A stretch of DNA of 33,179 nucleotides from Gemmatimonadota bacterium. GTDB taxonomy: Bacteria; Gemmatimonadota; Gemmatimonadetes; Longimicrobiales; Gaopeijiaceae. Each line of letters begins with the position of its first letter. Position 1 is the first letter of the stretch. The stretch lies in the NCBI GenBank assembly GCA_003248075.1, contig QJYK01000242.1, positions 1 through 33,179 on the forward strand. The letters run 5' to 3'. The translations under genes and the position numbers were made by a program. The notes under the pieces are model-generated. The model was not told where the DNA came from. It ran no database searches and saw only the letters and a list, made by a program, of their open reading frames with translations. Positions 22,349-29,388 of this stretch are shown piece after piece.

Positions 22349-24175
22349 TCAGGGCGCGCAGTGGAGACCGGAGCCCTTCTTCTGGCAGGTGACGGTGTGG
22401 GTGATGCTGCTCACGTACGTCGCGACCTTGTCGTCGGGTACGGACAACGTCACCTCGAAGGTGCCGACACCGGCGCTTCCCAGCGATCCGAACCGGTAGT
22501 CCGGCGCCTGCACGGTGAAGCTGGCCAGGATGGTCGAGCTACCAACCTTCTTGAGCGTCCATGACCATCCGCCCACCGGTCCGTCGTCCACCGTACGGTC
22601 GCGGAACTGGCACTGGTCGCCCCGCTTACAGCTGACCTGGAACTCGGCGCTCACGGGCTGGTTGGGGGTCACGCTGCGAGCCGTGGTCCCCGTCGCGCCG
22701 AGCGCGTCGGTAACGGTCAGGGTCACCGTATAGGTCCCGCCGGAGCCGTACGCGTGCGACGGGTTCTTCGTCGACGACGACGTGCCGTCGCCGAAGTCCC
22801 AGTGCCACGAAGCGACCGTGCCGTCGGGGTCGTGGCTCCCGTCCGCGAACTGGACGTTCAGGAAGTCGACGGTCCATCCGAAGTCGGCCACCGGCGAGGC
22901 GTTGGCCGGCGCGTCGCTGACGCTGACCGACCTGGAGACCGTGCTGGGCGCTCCGTCGTCGTCCGTGACCGTGAGGGTCACCGTCCGGGTACCGCTCGAA
23001 GCGTACGTGTGCGATGGGTTCGTTGCGGTGGACGCCGCGCCGTCACCGAAGTCCCACGAGCGGGAGGCGATGGAGCCGTCGGCGTCCGAGCTGCCGTCCG
23101 TGAATGACGCGGTGAGCCCGGCGGTCGTGAAGTCGAAGGCCGCCGTGGGCGCCTGGTTGGGGGGCGGCGTCGAGCCATTGCACGTCCCGGTACCCGAGTC
23201 GGTGAACGAGACCCCCGGGATCCCGACGAAATCCCAGTCGTAGGCACCGGAGCGCAGCGTGAGGCGGAGCACCCCGAACGAATTCTGGGGGGCGATGACC
23301 TCGGAGTTGGCCGCGGCGACAGGCGGCGACGAGACGCCGACGCCGCCCGTCCCCACCACGAATTCCCGGATGCCGTCGGGGTCGGGATTCCCGGCCGGGT
23401 CCTGAGGAGCGAAGCGCTCGTAGTGGTGTCGGTGTCCGTTGATGATCACGTCGGCACCGAAATCGTACAGCGCGTCCCAAACGCCGATCGAGCTGGAGCT
23501 CGGGGAGCAGGTGCCCGAGCTGCAGGAGTAGAAGCGCGGATGGTGGAAGACGGCCATGATGCAGGACTTGTCGGTGGCGGCCAGATCCGCCCGAAGCCAT
23601 TGCTCCTGGGCACTCCCTGCCTTCATCGGCACGTAGCTCGTGTTGCTGTTGAGCATCACGATATGCCAGTCACCGCGATCGAGACTGTAGTAGCCCTTCC
23701 CGCGGGGACCGATGCGCTCGACGCCTCCGATGGTGAAGTAGTCGAAGGAGGGGTCGGCCGTCCCCGTGTTGTACTCGTGGTTCCCCAGGGACGCCCAAGT
23801 GCGGTCCTTGAACTGGCCCCAATTCGGTCCGTAGCAGTCCCGGTACTCCTGCGCGGTCCCGTTGTCGTAGACGTTGTCCCCTGCCGTGAACACCTCCGCG
23901 GCCGGGTCGCCGGCCAACAGAGATCCGATCAGGTCGGCGACCTTCTCGTCTGACGTTTTCGAGCAGTCCGCGATGTCCCCCGCTCCGATCCAAACGTATT
24001 CGGAGGGCACGACGCCGAGGGACGGGGGTGGGATCTCGAAGGGTGCGACGACCTCGGACCCGCATGCGGCGAGCACCGCGGCGCCGGCCGCGGCCAGAGG
24101 GCGAAGGGTCCGGGGGACGTATCTATGCGATCCGGAATGGCTACGAGGGGGCGTACCGCGTGTACGACGGGTCAT
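22349..24175 (-). CDS. Metallophosphoesterase lipoprotein with PKD domains
   Basis: This 608-residue protein has a lipoprotein-like signal ending in AAVLAACGSE (Cys38 as the lipidated residue), so it is probably anchored in a membrane. The calcineurin-like phosphoesterase domain spans about 60-325. Its metal-binding motifs are GDIADC (66-71), GDNVYDNG (99-106), GNHEY (131-135), FHHPRFYS and NGHRHHYER. Two PKD domains follow (SWDFGDGAASTATNPSHTYA and WHWDFGDGTSSSTKNPSHAY, about 345-425 and 430-510). A C-terminal domain contains Cys pairs (CKRGDQC and CQKKGSGLHC). PKD domains are usually extracellular protein- or glycan-binding modules, so the enzyme probably acts on phosphate esters outside the cell; the substrate is unknown. 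GAGG lies about eight bases before the ATG at 24175. The gene is divergent from the TolB-TPR gene at 24511. Confidence 0.9.
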   Translation of the reverse strand: MTRRTRGTPPRSHSGSHRYVPRTLRPLAAAGAAVLAACGSEVVAPFEIPPPSLGVVPSEYVWIGAGDIADCSKTSDEKVADLIGSLLAGDPAAEVFTAGDNVYDNGTAQEYRDCYGPNWGQFKDRTWASLGNHEYNTGTADPSFDYFTIGGVERIGPRGKGYYSLDRGDWHIVMLNSNTSYVPMKAGSAQEQWLRADLAATDKSCIMAVFHHPRFYSCSSGTCSPSSSSIGVWDALYDFGADVIINGHRHHYERFAPQDPAGNPDPDGIREFVVGTGGVGVSSPPVAAANSEVIAPQNSFGVLRLTLRSGAYDWDFVGIPGVSFTDSGTGTCNGSTPPPNQAPTAAFDFTTAGLTASFTDGSSDADGSIASRSWDFGDGAASTATNPSHTYASSGTRTVTLTVTDDDGAPSTVSRSVSVSDAPANASPVADFGWTVDFLNVQFADGSHDPDGTVASWHWDFGDGTSSSTKNPSHAYGSGGTYTVTLTVTDALGATGTTARSVTPNQPVSAEFQVSCKRGDQCQFRDRTVDDGPVGGWSWTLKKVGSSTILASFTVQAPDYRFGSLGSAGVGTFEVTLSVPDDKVATYVSSITHTVTCQKKGSGLHCAP

Positions 24176-24510
24176 TGGATGACCTCGAGGGCCTATGTGG
24201 CCTGGATGGGGTGGGAGGAGGTGCCTGCCTGCGCGCTCGGCGCCCGACGAGATGACCTCGGGGACCCACGTCTGTGACTCCGGCGCTACGTCGTTCGATG
24301 CGGCGTCGCCACATCTGCGACTCTCTCCGCGACCGGATCGGGTGCCCCATGTTCAGCTAAGTCCTTGTGTAACAACGGTGTCAGTCATCATTCGCTCGGA
24401 CGGTCGAGCTCCGTGACCCGTCATGTAGGTGCAAGGCGCATGCTACTCGCGGACGCGTGCGCGACGCCCAGCTTACGTCCCCAGCGTGCGGTCCCTATGT
24501 TGGCCGGATC
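24176..24510. other. Intergenic region between divergent genes
   Basis: This 335-base stretch separates the metallophosphoesterase lipoprotein gene from the TolB-TPR gene and carries no convincing coding frame. It contains a comparatively AT-rich patch (about 24350-24395, including TTGTGTAACAACGGTGTCAG), which is a plausible place for promoters of one or both genes. I could not find a clear sigma-70 pair. A decamer-like GATGACCTCG occurs twice (24178 and 24251), possibly by chance. Confidence 0.4.
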
Positions 24511-26796
24511 ATGCCTGCACAACCCTCGCTCATCGACCGACTGAAGAGGGCCCGGATCGTCCAGGTGCTTCTCGTCTACCTGGGCGCCACCTGGGTTGTG
24601 CTCCAGCTGGTGGACACCCTCGTGGGCCTGCTGTCCCTTCCGGGCTGGGTGGGTCCCGTGGCCGTGTTGCTCCTGGGCGTGGGCCTGGTCGTGGTGCTGG
24701 CCACGGCCTGGGTGCAGTCATTGCCCTCGACGACCGCCGCGGAGGAGGCCGGCGAGCGTCCCACGGATTGGCAGATCGCTCCGGCGGACGCGCTGGCGAG
24801 CCTCCGGTCCGGAAGGCTGCCTCATCTCACCTGGGGCCGTGCGTTCCTGGGCGGAGTGGTGGCGCTGTCGCTGCTCTTCGGGGCTGCCGGACTCTACGTC
24901 CTGACCGGCGGCGGCCGCGGCTTCCCGGGTCCCGCGCGGGCAGGCGCCGAGGCGGCGGCCGACGCGGTGGCAGTTCTCCCCTTCGAGGCGCGGGGCCCCG
25001 AGCTGGCGGTCTACGGGGAGGGCATGGTGGACCTCCTGACTGCCAATCTGGAGGGTCTCGGTGGCCTCCGGACCATCAACTCCGGAACCGTCGTCGCCCG
25101 CTGGCGATCCGAGCTCGGGGAGACCACCACGGCGGAGCTGGAGCAGGCGCTGCGCGTGGCCGGCGGGGTGGGTGCGCGATACGCGGTGCGCGGAAGCGTC
25201 GTGGACGCGGGCGGTCAGGTACGACTATCCGCCGACGTCTTCGATCTCGCGGACGGAAGCCGCATCGACGGGGTGCGGGTGGAGGGACCGTCGGACGGCA
25301 TGCTGGAGCTTGTCGACGAACTCACGGTTCAGCTGGCGCGGCCCCTGGTCGGCGGCCAGCCGGGCGCGGCCAGCCGGGCGCGCGCCGTGGACACCGGCTC
25401 GCTGGACGCCCTGGAGGCATACCTTCGCGGTGAGGCGCTCTTCAGGCAGCTCCGTTTCGACGACGCCACCGAGGCGTTCCGGGAAGCCATCACGGCCGAC
25501 AGCCTCTTCGCGTTGGCATGGTGGCGTATGTCCGAGGCGTGGGGATGGACGGACACCAGCGTGGACGAAGGGCATGAGGCGCTCCGCCGGGCGGCGGCAT
25601 TGACGGCCGAGCTCCCCCCGCGTGAGCGGGTGCTCTTGCGCGCTGACACCGACCTCCAGGAGGGGAGCAACGCTGCCATGCCCGCACTCCGGAGCCACCT
25701 GGCCCGCCACCCGGAAGACGCAGACGCCTGGAACGTGCTTGGCGAGTTCGCCGCCCATGCACCTTGGCTATCGATGGCATCTGAGGACGAGCTCGAAAGC
25801 TCGTTCACCCGAGCCGTGGACCTCCTTCCCTCGTTCAGCCCCTACTACATCCATCTGATCGGGCTGATGATGGCGGAGCGCCGGGAGACGGAGTTCCAGG
25901 AATACGTGCGGCGGGCGGGGAGCATGAATCCCGAGGACGCCTTTCTCGTGGCGTGGCAGCCCGCCTGGGACTTCCACTGGGGCGACCCGGAACAGATGAG
26001 CGCCGCCGCGACGTTCCTCCGTTCGTTGCCCATGAGTCAACGCGCGGTCGCTTCCCTCGGCACGCACTCCACCGATGCAGCCATGCGGGTGCAGGCCTCC
26101 ATGGACGTCTTCCCGAGGGGTTTCCACGACCAGGCGTACCCCTACCTCTCATCGGCCGTATCCGGAGCGGCAGGTATCGGGCCGGACAGGTGGGAGGTCA
26201 GGCAGGCACCGGGCCTGGTCCGCTGGGCACTCCTGGTCGGGAGCGCCGAGCCGACCGTTTCCGAGCTTTCGGCAGCGGTCGCGCGTGGGCCCACGATCGC
26301 AGAGGCGGTCTCCGCCGCCGTGCTGGCGGCGTACGCCGGGAAGGACGCTCTTCGGGACGCGGCGCTGGAGGCCCTCCCGGACACGGCCTGGTCCGGGCCG
26401 TACGGCCGCTTCGGCGGCGCAGCGGATGCGGCGGAGGCCCGCCGCTCGGCCACGGCAATGAGCCATCTCCGGAACGGCGAGCCTCTGGCGGCGGTCGCGC
26501 TTCTCGGGGAGACGCTTCGCCAGACCTCGTACGACGCCCTGGCCGTCTATCTCATGGGGCAGGCCCAGGCCGACCTTGGCGCCTGGGACGAGGCCTTACG
26601 GTACTGGGACGTCCTCCTGCGCAGCGACTTCCGTCCCCACGTGCGGCTGGGAATGGGCCGCGTCTACGAGGCGAAGGGGGATACGGCGGCTGCCCTGGAG
26701 AGCTACCGGGGCTTTCTCGCCATGTGGGCGGAGGCCGATCCCACCTTGCCGCCGAAGGTGGAGGCCGCCGAAGCGGTCAGGCGCCTCGGCGGGTGA
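24511..26796 (+). CDS. Membrane-anchored TolB-like / TPR protein
   Basis: This 761-residue protein starts at the ATG at 24511, because MPAQPSLIDRLKRARIVQVL aligns with the N-terminus of the genes at 19235 and 33039; the frame back to 24457 is extra. Two membrane helices lie within residues 17-68 (VLLVYLGATWVVLQLVDTLV and VLLLGVGLVVVLATAWVQS) and a third near 112-134 (AFLGGVVALSLLFGAAGLYV). The TolB-like module begins AVAVLPFEARGPELAVYGEG and includes TTAELEQALRVAGGVGARYA. TPR helices follow, with LEAYLRGEALFRQLRFDDAT and ending YEAKGDTAAALESYRGFLAM. This TolB-TPR half is strikingly close to the C-terminal half of the kinase gene at 29389 (shared pattern VLPF..RG....Y.EGMVDLL). It probably acts as a sensor or scaffold; no output domain is present. 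Its stop is three bases from the stop of the convergent DUF429-HIT gene. Confidence 0.87.
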   Translation: MPAQPSLIDRLKRARIVQVLLVYLGATWVVLQLVDTLVGLLSLPGWVGPVAVLLLGVGLVVVLATAWVQSLPSTTAAEEAGERPTDWQIAPADALASLRSGRLPHLTWGRAFLGGVVALSLLFGAAGLYVLTGGGRGFPGPARAGAEAAADAVAVLPFEARGPELAVYGEGMVDLLTANLEGLGGLRTINSGTVVARWRSELGETTTAELEQALRVAGGVGARYAVRGSVVDAGGQVRLSADVFDLADGSRIDGVRVEGPSDGMLELVDELTVQLARPLVGGQPGAASRARAVDTGSLDALEAYLRGEALFRQLRFDDATEAFREAITADSLFALAWWRMSEAWGWTDTSVDEGHEALRRAAALTAELPPRERVLLRADTDLQEGSNAAMPALRSHLARHPEDADAWNVLGEFAAHAPWLSMASEDELESSFTRAVDLLPSFSPYYIHLIGLMMAERRETEFQEYVRRAGSMNPEDAFLVAWQPAWDFHWGDPEQMSAAATFLRSLPMSQRAVASLGTHSTDAAMRVQASMDVFPRGFHDQAYPYLSSAVSGAAGIGPDRWEVRQAPGLVRWALLVGSAEPTVSELSAAVARGPTIAEAVSAAVLAAYAGKDALRDAALEALPDTAWSGPYGRFGGAADAAEARRSATAMSHLRNGEPLAAVALLGETLRQTSYDALAVYLMGQAQADLGAWDEALRYWDVLLRSDFRPHVRLGMGRVYEAKGDTAAALESYRGFLAMWAEADPTLPPKVEAAEAVRRLGG

Positions 26797-26811
26797 GCGC
26801 TACCAGCGCTC
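26795..26811. terminator. Hairpin spanning the two convergent stop codons
   Basis: The inverted repeat GAGCGCT (26795-26801) and AGCGCTC (26805-26811) with a three-base loop covers the TGA of the plus-strand TolB-TPR gene and the TAG of the minus-strand DUF429-HIT gene. It could serve as a shared bidirectional 3'-end hairpin. There is no T-run, so it is not a textbook intrinsic terminator. Confidence 0.4.
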
Positions 26812-28011
26812 CGGGATCACGACCCGCACCCCTCGCCGTCCCTCGAGGACGTCGCCGGCGTAGCGGGGAATGACGTGGACGTGGGCATGGTCCATCGACT
26901 GGCCCGCCGCCGCACCGTCGTCGATCCCCACGGTGAAACCGTCGGCCTCATACTCCCGCGCGAGGCGGCTCCGCACGGACGCCACAAGAGCCCAGAGATC
27001 CTCCCGCTCCGACTCGGGAAGGTCGAAAACCGAGCCCACATGGCTCAGGGGTACGACGAGCGTATGTCCCAGGGTGACGGGATCCCGATCCGTCAGGGCG
27101 AGGGCATGGCTGGACCGGTCGTAGACCGTGTCGGGCGCAGGCGCGCAAAGAGCACACCTCGTGGTGGAGATGAACTTGGCCTCGTCGACCCGCTCGACAT
27201 GGGTGTCAGCGCTGTCCGGCCGTTCCGACGGACGCCAGATCGCGCCTTCCAGGCGGGTCACTCGATCCGGGTTCGGGGGCAGCGAAACGATCTCACGCAT
27301 GTGTCGGGCCATGGTGATCGCCGATATCGCCGCGTCGAAGGCGTCCTCGGAGCCCATCGCGGTGCGTCGCTGGAGCGCGGTCATCTCCGGAAAATGATCC
27401 CCGAGGTAGTGCTCGCGGGCGGCCCGGTCGGACTTCACGACCGGACCGGTCATCGCGCGCGGATAGATCTCCAGGACCAGCGGCCGGCGGGGTGCGTGGA
27501 AAGGCCAGATGTTGAATCCCGCCTCGTGCAGCCTCACGAGATAAGGCATGCCTCTGATGGAGCCCGGGCCCACGGCGCCGCCCCCGCCCACCTGGAAGAC
27601 GCTCTTGGGCTGGAGTCCGGCTGCTTCGGCCTCTTCCTCGGTCCTGCGAAAATGGGCGGACAGCTCGGGGCGCTTCTTCCTGCGCCGTCCCCAGAACGGG
27701 TCCGGGCACTCCTCGAGCCACTCGTCCCCGAGCGCCTCCGCACGACGCCACACGGCCGCGCCGTCTTCGGCGCCCAGCTCCTTGCAGAACCACTCGGGAA
27801 ACGAGAACGCGAAGTCCAACCCCACCACCATGGCCCGACTCCAGTCGGCCTCCTGACAGAGGTGGTCGATGAGCTCCTCGCGTGTGCGACCGTTCTCCAG
27901 TCGGGCCATGTGTCCGTCGGAGACCTCGGCCAGCCAGATCTTCTTCTGCTCTCCCGTCTTCGCTCCCGACCAGTCGACGGCGATCGCCCTGATTCGCTCT
28001 CTGTCGCTCAT
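26800..28011 (-). CDS. DUF429 (RNase H-like) - HIT domain fusion protein
   Basis: This is a 403-residue cytosolic two-domain protein. Residues 8-262 match DUF429, a predicted RNase H-fold nuclease. Acidic candidates are D13 in AVDWSGA, D66 in VVGLDFAFSFP and the SEDAFDAA motif (221-228); the signature PKSVFQVGGGGAVGPGSIRG is at 135-154. Residues 280-403 are a HIT domain: CALC (286-289, possible zinc pair), GHTLVVPLSHVGSVFDL, GAAAGQSMDHAHVHVIPRY with the histidine triad H375/H377/H379, and GVRVVIPERW. HIT proteins hydrolyse or transfer nucleoside phosphates, so a linked nuclease and nucleotide hydrolase is an attractive but unproven idea. I chose ATG at 28011; an ATG at 28038 is possible, and the frame to 28224 overlaps the neighbouring gene. 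No frameshift is needed: both domains are in one frame. Confidence 0.87.
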   Translation of the reverse strand: MSDRERIRAIAVDWSGAKTGEQKKIWLAEVSDGHMARLENGRTREELIDHLCQEADWSRAMVVGLDFAFSFPEWFCKELGAEDGAAVWRRAEALGDEWLEECPDPFWGRRRKKRPELSAHFRRTEEEAEAAGLQPKSVFQVGGGGAVGPGSIRGMPYLVRLHEAGFNIWPFHAPRRPLVLEIYPRAMTGPVVKSDRAAREHYLGDHFPEMTALQRRTAMGSEDAFDAAISAITMARHMREIVSLPPNPDRVTRLEGAIWRPSERPDSADTHVERVDEAKFISTTRCALCAPAPDTVYDRSSHALALTDRDPVTLGHTLVVPLSHVGSVFDLPESEREDLWALVASVRSRLAREYEADGFTVGIDDGAAAGQSMDHAHVHVIPRYAGDVLEGRRGVRVVIPERW

Positions 28012-28057
28012 CGGGCGGCCCGGTCCCGCATCGGCCATCCAATCACCGGCGGCACAC

Positions 28058-29326
28058 TCATCCGGCGCGGCCCCGTAGCCCCGCACCCGCTCTGCAGCTT
28101 TCCTGGCCCCGTACGTCGCCCGCCTTTCGACAAACGGAGGCGTTGCGTTCGGGCTCGGTCCACAGGAGCGCCACCCGCTTCCCGAGGCCGCGGTAGCATG
28201 GAGCCGCGTCCCGACCGGCGACATCGACCGCGGAACAAAAGGAGAGCGCTCCGTCGGGACCCCACTCGGCGTCCACCATGCCCTCCACCACTCCGTCCAG
28301 ACACGCGTCCACGTAAGGTGCGGGAGCGCGCTGGCACGACGCGATCAGCGTCGACGGATCCCGGCCGAGCCAGGTCATGGACTGCTTGCCGTACCCGGCG
28401 TAGCAGCGCACCTGCGCACGCTCCGGAGCCATCTCGCACCCGTGCAGCGCCGGCTCGCCCCAGTCCTGGAGAAGCGTACCGATGGCCACCGTCTGGTAGG
28501 ACCAGCAGGCGCCTTGATACGCCTCACCGACTCGATTGCAGGGATAGGACAGGTCGTCCGACATGAAGTGGGCCTCCGCCGAGCCCGCCGCCACGGCGTC
28601 GTGATCCATCCCACCGTGGCCCATCGCGCCATGGTCCATCCCACCGTGGTCGTGGCCCTCGCCCACCCCTCCTGAGCTGGGGAGGCCTTCGCCGCGGACC
28701 AGGTTCTGCATGAACACCCCGTCGTAGCACTCCTCACGCAGGACCACCGTGGGAAACGCGTCGCACACCGCCAGCGACGCATCGAAGGAGTAGCCCAGCC
28801 GGGTCAGCAGACCGTGACCCAGCCCATGGGCACACTCACGCACCTCGATGGTCGGCCGCTCCGGGGACTCCAGAGTCGTGCACAGGGCGGCGGCTCCCGC
28901 GGGATCCACCTCCGGCAGCGACGCCATATAGGCCTCGATGACGCCGTGGTAGCATCCTGCCATGAAGAGCGGGCGACAGTCAGCCAGGAGTGCCGGGTCG
29001 TTTCCGCCCATCCGGCTCACGAAGCGGCCCACGGAGTGCGCGAGCTGATGCCCCTGCCGCGCGATCACGGAGTCGCGCTCGGCAATGACCTGCAGGCTGT
29101 CGAGAGCGGTCCGGGCGCCCTGGTCGCGGGCCGCGACGAAGATCGAGGCCGCCTCGAGCTCCGCGTACGACGCGGCGCTCCAATCCACGGGGCCGGACGG
29201 CGTCATCTCGAGTCCGGAGGCTCCCGCGCGTGGGATCACGCGACCGAGGACGAAGCCCGTCGTGCCGACGAGCGCGATGAGGAGGGTGGTCAGGAGGCGG
29301 GACATGACGATGAGGTCAAGTTTCAA
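28058..29326 (-). CDS. Membrane-anchored Cys-rich repeat protein with His/Met-rich insert
   Basis: This 422-residue protein of unknown function has an N-terminal membrane helix or signal anchor (SRLLTTLLIALVGTTGFVLG). The rest is a set of helical repeats of about 40-50 residues, each carrying a Cys in a similar context: GCYHGVIEAYM, ECAHGLGHGLL, ECYDGVFMQNL, ACWSYQTVAIG, RCYAGYGKQSM, ACLDGVVEGMV, PCYRGLGKRVA. Between two repeats is an insert (about 225-243) made mostly of His, Gly, Met and Asp (HDHGGMDHGAMGHGGMDH), resembling copper- or nickel-binding stretches. Together these suggest a periplasmic metal- or disulfide-dependent protein (inference). The start is drawn at TTG 29326 because AAGGAG lies four bases before it; an ATG at 29305 is the alternative. 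It follows the kinase gene by about 60 bases and precedes the DUF429-HIT gene. Confidence 0.75.
   Translation of the reverse strand: MKLDLIVMSRLLTTLLIALVGTTGFVLGRVIPRAGASGLEMTPSGPVDWSAASYAELEAASIFVAARDQGARTALDSLQVIAERDSVIARQGHQLAHSVGRFVSRMGGNDPALLADCRPLFMAGCYHGVIEAYMASLPEVDPAGAAALCTTLESPERPTIEVRECAHGLGHGLLTRLGYSFDASLAVCDAFPTVVLREECYDGVFMQNLVRGEGLPSSGGVGEGHDHGGMDHGAMGHGGMDHDAVAAGSAEAHFMSDDLSYPCNRVGEAYQGACWSYQTVAIGTLLQDWGEPALHGCEMAPERAQVRCYAGYGKQSMTWLGRDPSTLIASCQRAPAPYVDACLDGVVEGMVDAEWGPDGALSFCSAVDVAGRDAAPCYRGLGKRVALLWTEPERNASVCRKAGDVRGQESCRAGAGLRGRAG
28605..28649. repeat. 30-base direct repeat inside the His/Met-rich coding segment
   Basis: TCCATCCCACCGTGG occurs at 28605-28619 and again at 28635-28649, a 30-base period. 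It encodes the repeated Gly-Gly-Met-Asp-His element of the His/Met-rich insert. In-frame slippage here could change the number of metal-binding units by ten residues at a time. Confidence 0.65.
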
Positions 29327-29330
29327 GGGG

Positions 29331-29336
29331 CTCCTT
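29331..29336 (-). promoter_or_regulatory. Shine-Dalgarno site AAGGAG deciding a TTG start
   Basis: On the minus strand AAGGAG is followed by CCCC and then TTG (29324-29326), in frame with the Cys-rich protein. It is 25 bases from the next in-frame ATG (complement 29303-29305), too far to serve it well. This is one of the best ribosome binding sites in the window and favours the TTG start. Confidence 0.5.
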
Positions 29337-29388
29337 GATCCACGCTAACGGGCTACGGCTCCTCGGTACAGGACCGCGTCGATTGTGT

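Noticed and set aside
26875-28566. 563-residue plus-strand open frame
   Set aside because: It is antisense to the DUF429-HIT gene, whose catalytic motifs and HIT signature are intact.
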